The notes: a model not told the origin generated them from the letters alone. 64,000 bases of DNA from Microcebus murinus (GCF_040939455.1 NC_134106.1:75151001-75215000); one strand, 5' to 3'; positions 1-12,800 are shown, counted from the stretch's first letter. Translations and numbers: made by a program.

Positions 1-2028
1 CAAAATGTTGACAAAGTTTAACATTCCTTCATATTAAAAAAATACTCTTAGGAAACTAGGAATAGAAGGGAACTATCTTATCCTGATTAAAGACAACTAC
101 AGGAGAAAAATACAAACAAACTCCCACAGCAAGTATCATATTTAGTGGCAAAAGGCTGAATGCTTTCTGCCTAAGATCCAGAACAAGGTTAAGATATCAA
201 TTCTCATCACTCCTATTCACAGTCATGCTGAAAATCCTAGCCAATGCAATAAGGCCAGAAAAAGGAAACAAGGGCATAGAAATCAGAAAGGAAAAAATGG
301 AACTGTTCCTATTCACAGACAACATGATTTTTTATACAGAAAAAAATCACAAGAAATGTCCTCCAAAGTATCCTCAATCCTCTAGAACTAATAGTGAGCT
401 TAGCAAGGTCACAGGATACAGGGTCAAAACAAAAAACATTAATTATAGTCCTAGATACTAGCAATGTACATTAGAAAGCAAAATTTGAAATAATATACCT
501 TTTACACTAGCTCCCCCCAAATTAATCAGTTATAAATCCACAAAAATGTGTACATCATCTTTACACTGAAATCTAAAAATTCTGGTGGAAAAAAACAAGG
601 AAGAACTAATACAAAGGATTGGAAGTGTTAATATAGTACAATTGTCAATTCTCTCTGACTTGGTGCATACATTTTACATAATTTCAATCAAACTCACAGC
701 AGAATTTTTTGTAAAGACAAACTGATTCTAAAATTTATATGAGAAAAGGAAAGAAACTAGAATAATGTAAACAATTTTCAAAAGAAGAGTAGTCAGAGAA
801 GTCACTTTATTTGATTTTAAGACCTATTTATAGTATAATATAAAGTAATGGTAATCAAGATAGTATAGTCTAGAAATAGACACACACATTAATGGAACAA
901 AATAGAAAACTTAGAAATAGGCACACACAAATATGCCCAAATGATTTTTCACAAAGATGCAAAAGAAATTCAATTAAGAAAAGATAATATTTTCAATAAA
1001 TGATACTGAAACAATTGGATATCAACAGTCAAAAGATAAGCAAACCTTGATGTAACCTTTACATCTTATATAAAAATTAGCTCAAAATAAATTATAAACC
1101 TAAATGTAGAAAAAAATGGGAAAAAATCTTCATGACATATGATTAAACAAGGTTCTTAGGTATGACTCCAAAAACATAATTCATAAAATAGAAAAACTGA
1201 TAACTTGGACTTCATCAAAATCAAAACTTTTGCTCTGCAAAAGGCACTGTTGGGGGAATGAAAAGACATGCTAGAGACTGGAAGAAAATATTTTCAAATT
1301 TCATATCCAAGAAAGAATTTGTATTTAGATTCTATAAGGAACTCTCAAAACTCAACAGTAGGAAAATAAATTGTCTAATTAAAAATGGAAAAATGATTTG
1401 AACAGATTTCACTAAAGAGCATATACAGATGGCAAATAAGCACGTAGAAAGATTTTCAAAGTCATCAGCCACTGGGGAAATGCAAGTTAAAACCACAGTG
1501 AGATGCCTCTACATTCCTACTGGAATGGCAAAAATAAAAAATACTGATGCCATACCAAGCATTAGCAATGATGTGGAGCAACTGAATCTCTCGTACATTG
1601 GGAATAGAAAGTTTCTTACGAAGTTATACACTTCCCATATGATCCGGTAAATCTGCTCTTGGATATTTACCCAAGAGCAGTGGTTCTCAGTCATGGATGA
1701 TTTTTGCATTTGTCAATGTCAGCCGACCCCCCAACAACAAAGGTGTATCTGGCCCAAAATATCAAGGTTGGTAGCGCCAAGATTGAGAAGCTCTGTTCTT
1801 GAGAAATGAAAACTTCCGTTCACATACTATTAATAACTTGTACATGAATATAGCTGCTCTATTCACAATTGTCAAAAATTGTATGTACACAACCCAACTG
1901 TCCTTCAGTGAGTGAATGGATAAACAAACTGTTACCTCCATGGGGTGGACTACTACTCAGCAGTGAAAAGGATTAACTGCTGATGCATAAAACGACTTGG
2001 CTGAATCTTATGACATCGTGCTGAGTCT
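1..2028 (+). mobile_element. L1 (LINE-1) 3' fragment, sense
   Basis: The segment matches the end of L1 ORF2 followed by the 3' UTR. Recognisable landmarks are the 'ctcatcactcctattcacagtc' type reverse-transcriptase region near 205 (seen in degenerate form), the 'aatgcaataaggccagaaaaagg' type region near 245, and the 'ccaagag...aaatgaaaac' and 'gaatggataaacaaa' 3'-end landmarks near 1671-1930. The frame is broken by many stops, so the short ORFs at 225 and 1429 are ORF2 remnants and not genes. The element enters from outside the window. A MER20 transposon interrupts it at 1678-1795. The 3' boundary is approximate because no clear poly(A) tail remains. Confidence 0.85.
1678..1795 (+). mobile_element. 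MER20 (hAT-Charlie) nested in L1, internally deleted
   Basis: The copy starts with the hAT terminus 'cagtggttctcag' and ends with 'gattgagaagctctg', as MER20 does; the middle of the consensus is missing. L1 sequence resumes exactly after it ('aaatgaaaac'). The eight flanking bases are cccaagag on the left and ttcttgag on the right. They match at only four of eight positions, which would be a decayed 8-bp target duplication. The family name is from memory of the consensus. Confidence 0.75.
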
Positions 2029-2857
2029 TTGGACCCTGAGGAGCCAGGATGGCTCTCTGGTCACCACTGTGTCCTATGGCAGAGGTGCCTGTTTCTGTTG
2101 ATGGGGGACTAAGTATCCCAGTCAGGTGACGGTGGGCCACGTGCTTATGTCATAGGGGACCAAATATGCAGCCCATCATAGAAGGCAAGATGGGCCACAG
2201 ACAGCCAGCCCCTAGGCATATCCTGTTTTCTGCCTTATTGAAAAGCCAAGACGCTGCTATATCCTGGCCTCCTCAGACGACAGGAAATGGAAAGTACAGA
2301 TAATCCGCCTGCAGGAAACAAAATCTACAAGCACAAATGGAGATGGAAGGAAAGCTCTGGGGAAGGTAAGCAAAGACATCTTTTTACTGGTGTGTGGAGT
2401 AAGCTTGGACGGAGAGGCCAGTGGAGCCCTGCTGCTTCTGAGCCCTCAGGGCAGGCTGCCAGGGAAATGCGCTTTTCTCCTTGTGGGGGTGGTGGTCATA
2501 CCGCTGGCTGAGCACCTGTGGTTGACGTGCTCCGGCGAACCCACTCTCCACCTGTTGTGTTGCAGTGCCCTGGCCTTGCCACGTCCAGTGGGAACGAGCC
2601 AATTCAGAAAGCTCAGCTTTGCAGGCAGAGATCTCTCCGGGGCTCCTACGTTACCCACTGTGTAGACGGGCTCAGAACGGTACCCCTGCTGCATGCAGAG
2701 AGGTTGGGCGACTAAAAGCATTCTTCCAGACTCTTTCCCTGACTTTATTATTATTATTGGAATTGGTTTGATGCCAACTCAACTTTCTACCACCCCCAAT
2801 TCCCCGTCTGTCCTTGGCCTTGGATTATACCTTTTACTTAGAAAGTTAAAAGCCGTA
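2029..2857. other. Single-copy-like DNA, no gene recognised
   Basis: This stretch is moderately GC-rich, with a short (TTA)n run near 2745-2757. Several overlapping ORFs of 65-91 codons occur on both strands in 2384-2771. They shadow one another and have no recognisable domain, so I treat them as chance openings. Confidence 0.5.
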
Positions 2858-3238
2858 TGTAATGGGCTGAATTGTGCCATCCCCCCAAATGTATATGTTT
2901 AAGTCCCACCCCCCCAGAAGTGTTTAAAGATAAGATCTTTAAAGGGGGTTTTAAGTTAAAATGAGGCTGTTAGGGTGGGGCCCTAATCCAGTATGACCGG
3001 TGCCCTTGTTAAGAAGAGGGAGCCACACCAGGGCTCACGTGCGCGGAGAGAAGGCCCGGGAGGACACGGAGAGAAAATGGCCATCTGCAAGCCAAGGAGA
3101 GGGGCCGTGGGAGAAATCAAACCTGCTGACACCTCGGTCCCAAAGGTCTAGCCTTCAGAATATGACAGGGTAAATTTCTGTCGTGTAAGCCACCCAGTCT
3201 GTGGTATTTTGTTATAACAGTCCTAGCAAACTAATATA
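2858..3238 (+). mobile_element. MLT1 (ERVL-MaLR) solo LTR
   Basis: The full LTR is readable. It opens with 'tgtaatgggctgaattgtgcc', contains 'gggccctaatccagtatgac' and 'ccatctgcaagccaag', and closes with 'cacccagtctgtggtatttt' and 'ctaatata'. The flanking pentamers ccgta (2853-2857) and ccata (3239-3243) match at four of five bases and are probably the target duplication. No internal retroviral sequence adjoins it, so it is a solo LTR. Confidence 0.9.
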
Positions 3239-4435
3239 CCATAGGAAGGGCATTAGCGGTCAGGAAGCAAAGACCATGGAACCTTTCCATTTCACAGATC
3301 CACTTGTCTTTCAGGCAAATTCAGATGAAATCTCTGTCCCTCGAGCACGGGCCATGTATGTATGTATGTATGTATGTATGTATGTACTCATGCATCCACC
3401 CATCTATCCATTCTCGATAATTTTCCCACATCATCAAATACAACAGCAGCTAGGGAGGGAAGGCCAGAATGAGCTGAGAAGACGCTTCTAGATCCTATGG
3501 GGAAGTAGAGGAGTCCTGCATTAGTGGTGATGAGGTCAAAAGGAGGTTTCAAGAATTTATAGGTACAAGGAAGCCCTCAGTGACCATCTGGATTAATTGT
3601 CAGGAAAGCCTTCTTGAAGGCAGAACTGGAAGAATGTACTGGGTGTGGCCCAGCCATCCAGTCTTCGCTCTGCTGGCTCTAGCTGTGGGGCCACAGGGAG
3701 GGGCAGACCAGGGCCTTCTCTGCATCCAGGAGTTTGCCCTTCAGACTCATCCTGAACCTCTGTGGAGCAGCTTAAGATGGTTCATTAATGGACGGTGTCA
3801 GGTGCTGAAATTTCCAGGCTCACCTGGTTTACTTTATACCTGTGTATCCGGGAATATTCAGCTGAATCTCATTGACTTTACCACAGCATACGAGGCTCTC
3901 TGTGACCCCTCCCACCGGGCCCCCAGGCCACTCCCCTTGCTGCTGTTTTCTCCAGTCACAGAAAACCATGTGGGAGATGCCCAGTGCTCCCCGCTGACTC
4001 TTCCTTCATGTCTGCTGCACACGCTGCCCCGCAGCCTGGAACGGGCTCTGCTTCCAGCTCCTCCTTCAGGATCCTGACCCATGCCACCTTCCCAGGAAGC
4101 TTTCCTGATGGCCTTAGAGGGCAGCTCCCCATCTGCTGCCAAGAGCAGCTTCCATTTGTGGGGTGTTTTTCAGGCAGGCGCCAGGCTCTGGGGACCACAT
4201 GACATACATGATTCTTTATCTTCCCAACAGTCCGAGAGGGAAGCGCCAGGGACTGCATTTCACCCTGCTAGGAAACAGAGGTTCAGGAAGGTCCTGGGCT
4301 TGATGGGAGAGAAAGAAGTCAGCTGTGAAGGGCAGTGCCATCAACACACTGGGGCCTCTCCCTGCTCCTCCATCCGGCCCCTGGCCACCAGCTCTTATGA
4401 ACCTGAGGTTTCCTTATTTTCCCCACACCCTCAAC
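3239..4435. other. Single-copy-like DNA, no gene recognised
   Basis: Apart from a short tetranucleotide repeat, nothing repetitive or coding is recognised. The longest opening (3580-4077, plus, 165 codons) has no domain, is shadowed by opposite-strand ORFs and lies in GC-rich sequence, so it is probably not a gene. Confidence 0.5.
3354..3386. repeat. (TATG)n microsatellite
   Basis: About eight uninterrupted copies of a TATG tetranucleotide are visible. It is a likely polymorphic locus. Confidence 0.95.
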
Positions 4436-4525
4436 TCCCTGAAAGCAGGGCCTTTTCCCCTCCCCTGGATTTCCCAATGTCCTGGCAGTGAACATTCAGT
4501 GAATGTTTATTGAATGCACTGGTCT
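4436..4525 (+). mobile_element. L2 LINE 3' tail (degenerate)
   Basis: The stretch has the L2 3'-end layout: 'ctccctgaaagcagggcc', then a degenerate middle, then 'gtgaatgtttattgaatgca', resembling the 'aatatttgttgaatga' end of L2. Confidence 0.5.
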
Positions 4526-4779
4526 TCGATACTTTATTCCACTGTCATGAAACTCTTAGATTTTCAATTTCTTCCAGCAACTTATATTTTCCTAGAGCAA
4601 CCACTCATTGCACCCAGCATTCAAATTTTAATTATAAATAGTGCTATAGAACACTCTTCCATGTTGTTTACAAGTTTTTTGGTACCTGTGTTTATTTCTC
4701 TCTTTTTGTTTCCACTTCCGGGTTATCTACATGATCTCCCTTTTTCTCTTGACTAAGTGAGCCAGGGGTTGTTTTAGTT

Positions 4780-5640
4780 CATGGTCTGCTCATTTATTTT
4801 CCAGGTAATTAGCTTGGGCTTCTACTCTTTTCTATTTTGTTAGTTTATGTCTTTCATATTTATTATTTCTTTCCATTTTCATAGCACTTATAAAAATGCA
4901 CTTTAAATTGGATCCTTAATTCATCCTTTCTCATCAAGGTTTAAAGGTGTGTTTTATTTTTCCTTTGTTTCATGTTTCCATTATTAATTTTAGCAATTTA
5001 GCCTTTTCAATTTAAATTTCTTCTTTGGTCAAATATTAGTTTCAAAAGAGTGTCTAAATTGGCAAGTGAATAAGCTAGAGTTTTTTGGTTCTATATTATT
5101 ATTGCTAATGTTATGTTACTGATGTAAAGAATGTTACCCAAATTATCTTTACTTTGTGGAATTTATTGAAGTTTTCATTATAGATTAACATATGATCCAT
5201 TTTGGTAAAACAAAACAAAACAAAAAAACCTTTCATGAGACATTGTAAAGATGTAATATCTATTGTCAGGAAACAAAATTCAATTTATGTCTGTTAGCTC
5301 AACTTTATTGCACTCAAAAGTCTCTTCATGGCTTGGCAAGAGGTGAGTTAAAATTCTCATAACACTCTAGAGTCTCTGCGATTGCTCCTGGATTTTTCTA
5401 CAGTTATGTCTTATATATATCATTGTATTATTTCATATTGTGCACAAATGTATGATATTTAAATCCCCATTATAGACTCTGACCTTTATAGTATTTTTGT
5501 CTATACACAATGGTTTTTATTGCCTTGAATTCAACCTGGAACAGTGTTTAATACTATACCCATACTGTGTTGTTATTATTAGAGTTTGCTTGGTCATTCT
5601 TTGTTCTTTTGAGCTTTTCTGAGCCACTTTGTTTTTCATG
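4780..5640 (-). mobile_element. Old L1M ORF2 fragment, antisense
   Basis: Antisense L1 ORF2 landmarks are present in degraded form: 'tttattatttctttcc' near 4859 and 'aacatatgatcc' near 5187. It lies directly before a second, better preserved antisense L1 and is more diverged than it, so it is probably a separate older copy. Boundaries are approximate. Confidence 0.55.
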
Positions 5641-5844
5641 CATTTTTTTTAGCTTCTGATTTTTTAAAAATTAAATGAAACTTTTTATTTCAAGATAATT
5701 ATAGATTCACATGAAATTGTAAGACATTATGTAGAGATAATGTCGTATATTTTTTCCCAGTTTCCCCCAGTGGTAACATCTTATAAAACTATAGTACAAT
5801 GTCACAACCAGCATATTGACATTGATAAAATAAGATCCATCACT

Positions 5845-6136
5845 GGCCAGGAGCAGTGGTTCATACCTGTAATCCTAGCACTCTCAGAGGTGGAGGCAAG
5901 AGGATCCCTTGAGGTCAAGAGTTCCAGACCAGCCTGAGTGACAGTGAGACCCCACCTCTACCAAAAATAGAAAAAATTAGATGGGCATGGTGGCTTCTGC
6001 CTGTAGTCCCAGCTACTCAGAGGGCTAAGGCAGGAGGATTGCTTGAACCCAGGAGTTTGGGGTTGTAATAAGCTATAATGATGCCACTACACTCTACCTG
6101 GGGCAACAGAGCAAAATTCTGTCTCAGAAAAAAAAA
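5845..6136 (+). mobile_element. Old dimeric Alu, sense, nested in L1
   Basis: Both Alu arms are recognisable: 'ggccaggagcagtggttca' starts the left arm, and a poly(A) follows 'ctgtctcag'. The 10-bp direct repeats atccatcact at 5835-5844 and 6137-6146 are the target duplication, and L1 sequence is continuous across it. Many differences from consensus show that it is an old copy. Confidence 0.93.
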
Positions 6137-7809
6137 ATCCATCACTGCAAAGATCCTTTATATTGCCCTTTTATAGCCACACCTACTTCCTTCCTGTCCC
6201 TGCAAACATCTCCCCTTCTTACCACTGGCAGCCACTAATCTGTTCTTCAAGTATTCATATTTTTGTCATGTCAAGAATGTTACATAAACAGAATCACAAT
6301 ATGTAACCTTTTGGTGGTGTTTTTTTTCCACTCAGCAAAATTTTCTAGTGATTCACCCAAATTAATGTATCCATAGTGTATTCCTTCTTATTGCTGAGGA
6401 CTGTTTCGTGGTATGGGCATACCAGTTTCCTTAACCATTCGCCCAATGAAAGACAATTGGGTGGTTTCCAGTTTTGGATTATTATGAATATAGCTACTAT
6501 GTATATTAATACATAAGTTGTTGTGTGAATATAAGTTTTCATTTCTCTGGGGTTAAATGCCCAAGAGTGTAATTTCTGGGCTGTATGGTAAGGTTTAGTC
6601 TTCTAAGAAACTGCCCTACTCTTTTCCAGAGTAGCTGTATCATTTTATGTTCCCACCAGCAATGTACAAATGTATTATGCATTATGTTTATCACTTTTAT
6701 TTATTTTAGCCATTTTGATAGGTTAATAGTGGCATCTTATTATAGTTTTAATTTGCGTTTCCCTAATAGGTAATGATGTTGAATGTCTTTTCATGTGCTA
6801 TTTGCCATCTCTATCTTCATCAGTGGAATGTCTGTTTATAGTTTTTGCCCTTTTCCTAATTGGATTATTTTAACTGTTGAGTTTTGATTATTCTTTGTAT
6901 ATTCTAGGAACTACTTCTTTCCATGATACGTGGTTTGCAAATATATCCTCCCAGACTGTAGCTCATCTTTTCATTATCTTAACATGGTCTTTCACAAAGC
7001 AAGTGTTTTTAATTTTGATGAGGTCCAGTTTATTAATTTTTCCTTTATGGATCATGTTTTTGGTGTTGAGCCTAAGAACTCTTTGTCTAACCATAGTTCC
7101 AAAGATTTTCTCTTATGTACTTTTTTTAAATAAAAGGTTTTGTAGTTTTACGTTTTATGTACATTTAAGTCCATGATCCATTTTTAAATAAAGTCTGAAA
7201 CTTAGGTTGAGGTTCTTTTTTTCTTATATTGCCAATGGATGTCCAGTTACTTCAGCACCACTTGCTGAAAAGGCTATCTTTTTCCACTGGAATGCTTTTT
7301 GCCACTTCATCAAAAATTGGTTGTGCATATTTGTGCGGGTCTATTTCTTCATTCTGTATTTTGATCTTGATTTATGTGTACATTCATCTGCCAATACCAT
7401 ATCATCTTGATTACAGTAGTTGTATGTCTTGAAATTGGATAGACTGATTCCTCCCACTTTATTCTTTTTCAAAATTGTTCTAACTATTCTAGTTCTTTTA
7501 CCTTCCCATATACATTTTAAAATAATTTTGTCTATAGCAATAAAAAATTTGGCTTAGATTTCGATAGAAATTGTGTTAAACATATATATCTATGTGGGGA
7601 GAAATAACAGCTTTACTATGCTGAATCTTCCAATTGATGAATATGGTATGTCTCTCCATTTCTATAGCTCTACTTTGATTCGTTTCACCAGCATTTTGTA
7701 GTTTTTAGCATATATGTCCTATATATGTGTTGTTAGATACCTAGGCATTTGTTATTTTTTGAGAAATTGTACATGATTTTTAAAAATTCTGGTGTCCAGT
7801 TTCATAGTA

Positions 7810-8156
7810 CAGCCTGCCTTCCAGTATCCATGGGTTCCATATGCATGGATTCAACCAACTGTGGATCAAAAATATTTGGGGGTGGGGTGGGGAAGATGGC
7901 TGCATCTGTTCTGAATGTGTACAGATTTTTTTTCTTGTCACTATTCCCTAAATAATACAATATAACAACTATGTACATAGCATTTACATTGTATTAAGTA
8001 TTATAAGTAATCTGGAGATTTAAAGTGTACAGGAGGATATATATAGGTTATATGCAAATACTCTACCATTTTATATGAGACTTGAACATTTTGGTGGATT
8101 TTGATGTCTGGGGGGGGTTCTGGAATCAATTCCCCCCAGATAACTAGTGACAATTG
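7810..8156 (-). mobile_element. MER2 (TcMar-Tigger) transposon nested in L1
   Basis: The sequence follows the MER2 consensus in antisense ('cctgccttccagtatccatg', then 'tatgcaaatactctaccatt', then 'gtgacaattg'). TA dinucleotides at 7808-7809 and 8157-8158 are the Tigger-type target duplication. The L1 reads continuously when the insert is skipped. There is no transposase: it is a non-autonomous copy. Confidence 0.9.
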
Positions 8157-8232
8157 TATGTAGAAATACAATTAATTCTTTAACATTCACCTTTTATCTG
8201 CAACCTTGCTGAACTCACTTATTAGTTCTAGG

Positions 8233-8385
8233 AATTTCTTTTCCTTTTTGCCTTCTTTCCTTTTCTTTTTCTTCCTTCCTTCCTTCCCTTCCTTTCTCTT
8301 TCTCTCTTTCTTTCTCTCTCTCTTTCAACTTTTTTCCTTGTTCCCTTCCTTCCTCCTCCCTCCCTTCATTCTTTCTTTTTCATAG
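8233..8385. repeat. Pyrimidine-rich (CTTT/CTTCC)n low-complexity tract
   Basis: About 150 bases of nearly pure C and T, with runs of ttcc and ttct, lie within the antisense L1. It looks like an expansion of a T-rich L1 segment. Confidence 0.9.
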
Positions 8386-9256
8386 AACCTTGAGATTTTC
8401 TACATAAACAATCATGTCCTCTATAAATAGAACTGTTTTTTTTTTCTTCCTTCCTGATCTAAAAGTATATGCGTTTTATTCTGTTTCTTACTGTATTGCA
8501 CTGGCTGGAAATTCCAGTAATCTATTGAATAGGAATAGTAAGACCAAACATCCTTGGCTTGTTCCTGACATTAAGGGGAAAGCATTCAATCTTTTATCAC
8601 AAAGTGTGATGTTAGCTATGGGATTTTTGTAGATACTCTTTATCTAGCTGAGGAAGTTCTACTCTCTTCCTATTTGTCTAAAAGTTGTTATTATGAATGA
8701 GTGTTAAATTTTGTCACACACTTTTTCTGTATCAGTTGATATGATAATGTGATTTTTTTTCTCTTTTGCCCTTCACTATGAGGAATGAGATTGATTTATT
8801 TGTGAAAATTGGACCCACCTTGTATCTTTGGAGTATACCACACTTGGTCACAGTGTATAATTCTTTTTATATGTTGCTGAATTCTATTTATTAATATCTT
8901 TAGGGATTTTATATGTATTTATAAAGGATATTGGTCTGTAGTTTTCCTTTTTTATTCTATCTCTGTCTAATTTTGGTAGTATCAGGAGAATACTAACTGC
9001 ATAAAATAAATTGGTAAGTATTTCTCTCCTCTTCTACTTTCTGGAAAAAATTATGTAGAACTGGTGTTAATTCTTCTGTAAATGTTCAGTGGAATTATCC
9101 AGTGAAAGCATCTAGGTCTGGGGTTTTCTTTCTCTGAAATATTTAAATTATGAATTTAATTTACTTAATAGTTATGGGGCTATCTAAATTATCTATTTCA
9201 TGTTGAGTAAGCTGTGGTAGTAAGTGTTTATGAAGAATTGGTCTACTTCCCCTAAG

Positions 9257-9291
9257 TTGTTAAATTGTTGTATTAATACAACATTTAACAA
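9257..9291. repeat. 35-nt near-perfect palindrome
   Basis: The arms ttgttaaattgttgtat and atacaacatttaacaa are reverse complements apart from one extra T in the left arm, with TA at the centre. Ordinary L1 has no such palindrome here, so it probably arose locally by a templated copy error. Confidence 0.85.
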
Positions 9292-11258
9292 TACAAGTTG
9301 TTAAATGTGTGTATTAACAGAATTTTTCTTAGTATTCTCTTACTATCACTCAGATGTTTTCAGGGTCTATACTGATATCATTCCCTTCATCACTGATCCT
9401 GGCAATTTGTGTTTTATCTTTGTTAGTCTTGCTAGAGGGTTATCACTTCCACTGATTTTTATTTAAAGATTCAGCTCTTTATTTCATTGGTTTTCTCTAT
9501 TTTTTTTTTCCTGTTTTCAATTTTACTAATTCTGGCTCTTATCTATAATTTTTACTTCCTTCTGCTTTCTTTGGATTTACTTTGCTCTTTGTTTTCTAGA
9601 TTCTTGAGGTGGGAGCTTAGGTTATTGGCTTGAAACATTTCCTTTTGTTCATGCAAGCTGTAAATTCCCCTCTCAACATCGTTTTAGTTGTATTTCACCA
9701 ATTTGACATATGGTATTTTAATTTTCATTCTGTTCTATGTATTTTTTATTTCCTTTGAAAAGTTTTTGAGCTTTGCTTTATGTACCAAGCTATGGTCTGT
9801 GTTGGGTTATGTTCCACGGGCACTTGAAAATAATGTATTGTGCTGTTGTTAGGCAGAGTGTTCCATAAATGTCTATAGATCCTGTGTGTGAATGGTGTTG
9901 AGTTTTTCTACATGTTTTGATTTTCTGTCTAGTTCTGTCAGTTGTTGAGAGAGCGGTGTTGAAGTCTCTAACTATGATTGTGGGCTTGCCTATCTCTCCT
10001 TTCACTTCTCTCATATCAGTTTTGCTTCATGTATTTTATAGCTGTAATCTTTGGTGCATACATTTAGTGTTGCCATATCTTCCTGGTAGATTGACCCTTT
10101 TGTTATAATATATTGTTTTAATCTGTCTCTGATACTTTTCTTTGCTCTGATGTCTACTTTATCTGATACTAATACATCTAACCTTGCTTTCTTTTGATTC
10201 ATGTTTTTATGATATGTCATTTTCCAGCCCTGTACTTTCAACTTATTTATATTATCCTATTGACAGCATATAATTAATTCATGTTTTCTAATCCACTCTG
10301 ACCATTTCTATCTTTAAATTCTGCATTTAGATGATCTAAAACTAATATAATTATTGCTATATTAGAACTTCAGGCTGCCATTTTATTTTCTTTTTCTGTT
10401 TGTTTCCTGTGTTTTTTCATTTCTGTTTTCTCTTCCTTGCCTGCCTGTGCGTGACCTGGGCCTGTTTTAGCATTTCATTCTGATTTATTTAAAAAGAGTA
10501 TTTTCGGGTGCATCACTCTGAACAGTGTTTTAGTATTCAGAGCTCTAGGAATTACATTCTGTATATATTACTTATCACAGTCTACCTGTATCAACCATTT
10601 GAGTGAAGTGTAAAAGCCTTACCATTCTTTCATCCCGTTATCCTCCCCTGCATACGGTATAATTATCTAAAATATTTTCTCTACATCCATGTAGAATCAC
10701 AGCAGATAGTGTTATAATCTTCACTTCAGTCGTCAAGCATAATTTAGAAAACTCAAAAGGAGAAGGGAAGCGGGTTGAACTTAGTCCCTTTGTTTACCAC
10801 ATTCTTTCTTCTTTCCTAATTTTCTTGATCCCTTCTTTTATCATGTCTCTTCTGTTTAGATAACTTCTCTTATCCGCTTTTTTAGGGTAGCTATTCTGGT
10901 GACAAATTCTCTCAGTTTCCTTGCTCTAAGAATATCTTGATTTCCTCTTAATTCCTAAAGGATATTTGTACTGGATATAGCGTTCGGGTTGACAGTTCTT
11001 CCCCCGCCCTAACATTTCAAAAATGTTGTGTCACTTCTTTTTGGCCTCTGTGGTTTCTGACGAGAAGTCTTCTGTCATTTGGATTGGGTTTCCCCTAGAG
11101 ATAAGGTATTGTTTCTCCAACAACTTTTAAGATTTTATATTTGTATTTAATTTTCAGAATTTTAGTTATGATGCACCTTAAGTTTTTGGATTTATCTTAT
11201 TTGTCACTCAGCTTCTTGAATCTGTAGGTTTATATGTTTTGCCATATTGGGAGACTTT

Positions 11259-11564
11259 TCAACTATTATTTCTTGGAGTACTTTTTAGCCCCACCTTCTT
11301 TCTTTTTTTTTTTCTGAAACCACAATAATGTAAATTTATATATTTCATCATAATCCCATAGGTCCCCGAGACTCTGTTCTTTTTTTTTTTAAGTCTATTT
11401 TCTTCCTGTTGTTCAAATTCAGTAATTTCTATTGTATCTTCCAGTTCACTTATTCTTTCCTCTGTCCCCTCTATTTTATTGTTGAGCCTATCTACTGAAA
11501 TTTCTATTTCAGTTACTATACTTTTCAATTCTGACATTTCCACTGGGTCGTTTACATTTTCCAT
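11259..11564 (-). pseudogene. L1 ORF1p coiled-coil remnant
   Basis: The 101-codon opening contains a heptad-patterned stretch with 'EGTEERISELED' followed by 'EENRLKKKKNR'. This is the end of the L1 ORF1p coiled coil, just before its RNA-binding region. The protein is truncated at both ends relative to a normal ORF1p of roughly 340 residues. It lies at the expected ORF1 position of the antisense L1 at 5650-12800. It is a decayed retrotransposon gene and not a host gene. Confidence 0.8.
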
Positions 11565-12800
11565 TTCCTTACTGAGACGATTTCTTTGGTCATACTTTCT
11601 ATTGTATTATTTGTTTCAAGCATGCTCATAATTACTCATTGAATCCTTTCTAACAGCTGCTTTAAAGTGTTTTTCACATAATTTTAACATCCTGACATCT
11701 TGGTGTTGGTGTCTGTTAATTGTCTTTTTTCATTCAGTTTGAGATTTTCCTGGATCTTGGTATTATGAGTGATTTTTGATTGAAGCTTGCACATTTTGAC
11801 ATTTTGGGTATTCTATGATGAGACGCTGGATCTTATTTAAAGCTTGTCTTAGCTAACTTCCTATGACACTGCCCCTTCAGGGAATGAAGGATGCATTGCA
11901 GTCTCTAGCGACACCCAAGGCGGGGAAGTGCTCCTCAGTATGGCTTGGGTGGGGAGGAAGGTCCAGCTCCCCACTGGGCCTCTGCTGCTAGCACCTGGTG
12001 GGAGGGCAGGAGTGCCTCCTTTCTGCTCTGCTCAGCTCCACTGACCACCAAGGAGTGGTCTCCTTACCACTGGGTGGTAGTGAATGTCCTGACCCTTTCC
12101 ATTTGGCTTCCTCTGACACTACCACAGTGGGAGAGGACAGGGCGACTCGTGATTGCTGAGTGGGGGAATAAACCCAGGCTCCTCACGTGGTTTCCAATGA
12201 CACTGCAGTGGACAGGGTAGAGACCTCGTTAACTGGCAAATAGAGATGAAAACCCCTGCTCGGTGCTAGGCTTCCTTTGACACAGCCCCGGTGGCAGGGC
12301 TGCATCGCCTCGTGACAGCCTAGTGAGCGTGGGCGGCTGTGCTTCCCACGTGGCCTCTCCTGGCATGGGCGGACGTGCGGCCACATTCCACGGTGCTGGG
12401 CTAGAATAAAGCGTTACCTTCTAAAAATCTTTTGTCTTGCCAGGCTCTGCCCCTTTCCTTTGGCTAAAGTAGGCTTCTTCCTTTTCTTCTTCTTCCTTGT
12501 TGTCGTTGTGTTGTTGCTGAGCACATTAGCCTTTTCCTGGTTGCTGGCGTCTGCAGCTCCAACTCTGGAATACGTGGGGCACACAGGAAACCCAGGGGGT
12601 CCCCCGCGGTGTCATTCCTCAGGTCCTGAGGCTCCTGGCTGGTCTGCCTTCTAAGCCTCCACCTCTCAGCAGCTTCTTATGCGCGCTCTGATACATAATA
12701 TCCGGTGTTTCTAGTCCTTGGCAGAAAGGATACGGGTGAGCATGCCCACTCCACCTTCTTGGGAGCAGACATTTGCATTTTTCGTATATGTCATATTGTT

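Larger units (their letters stand above)
5650..12800 (-). mobile_element. Nearly full-length L1M LINE, antisense
   Basis: Read on the minus strand, this runs 5' UTR (about 12800 to 11750), ORF1 region (about 11700 to 10400), ORF2 (about 10350 to 6400) and 3' UTR (about 6400 to 5650). Landmarks on the plus strand are the 3'-UTR 'gtttcccccagtggtaacatc' at 5760, 'cattcgcccaatgaaagaca' at 6436 and 'gaatgtcttttcatgtgcta' at 6781, and the ORF2 landmark 'ccttgctgaactcacttatt' at 8204. All long frames are broken, so it cannot retrotranspose. The 5' UTR holds several diverged units that share a 'cttcc..tgacact' core (near 11857, 12107, 12193 and 12270). ORFs between 11945 and 12386 are these units and not genes. 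An Alu (5845-6136) and a MER2 (7810-8156) are nested inside. Confidence 0.8.

Noticed and set aside
3580..4077. 165-codon plus-strand ORF
   Set aside because: No domain, opposite-strand shadows of 94 and 100 codons, no splice or promoter context; composition explains it.
11945..12386. Overlapping ORFs suggesting a small gene
   Set aside because: The sequence is the antisense L1 5' UTR with repeated units.
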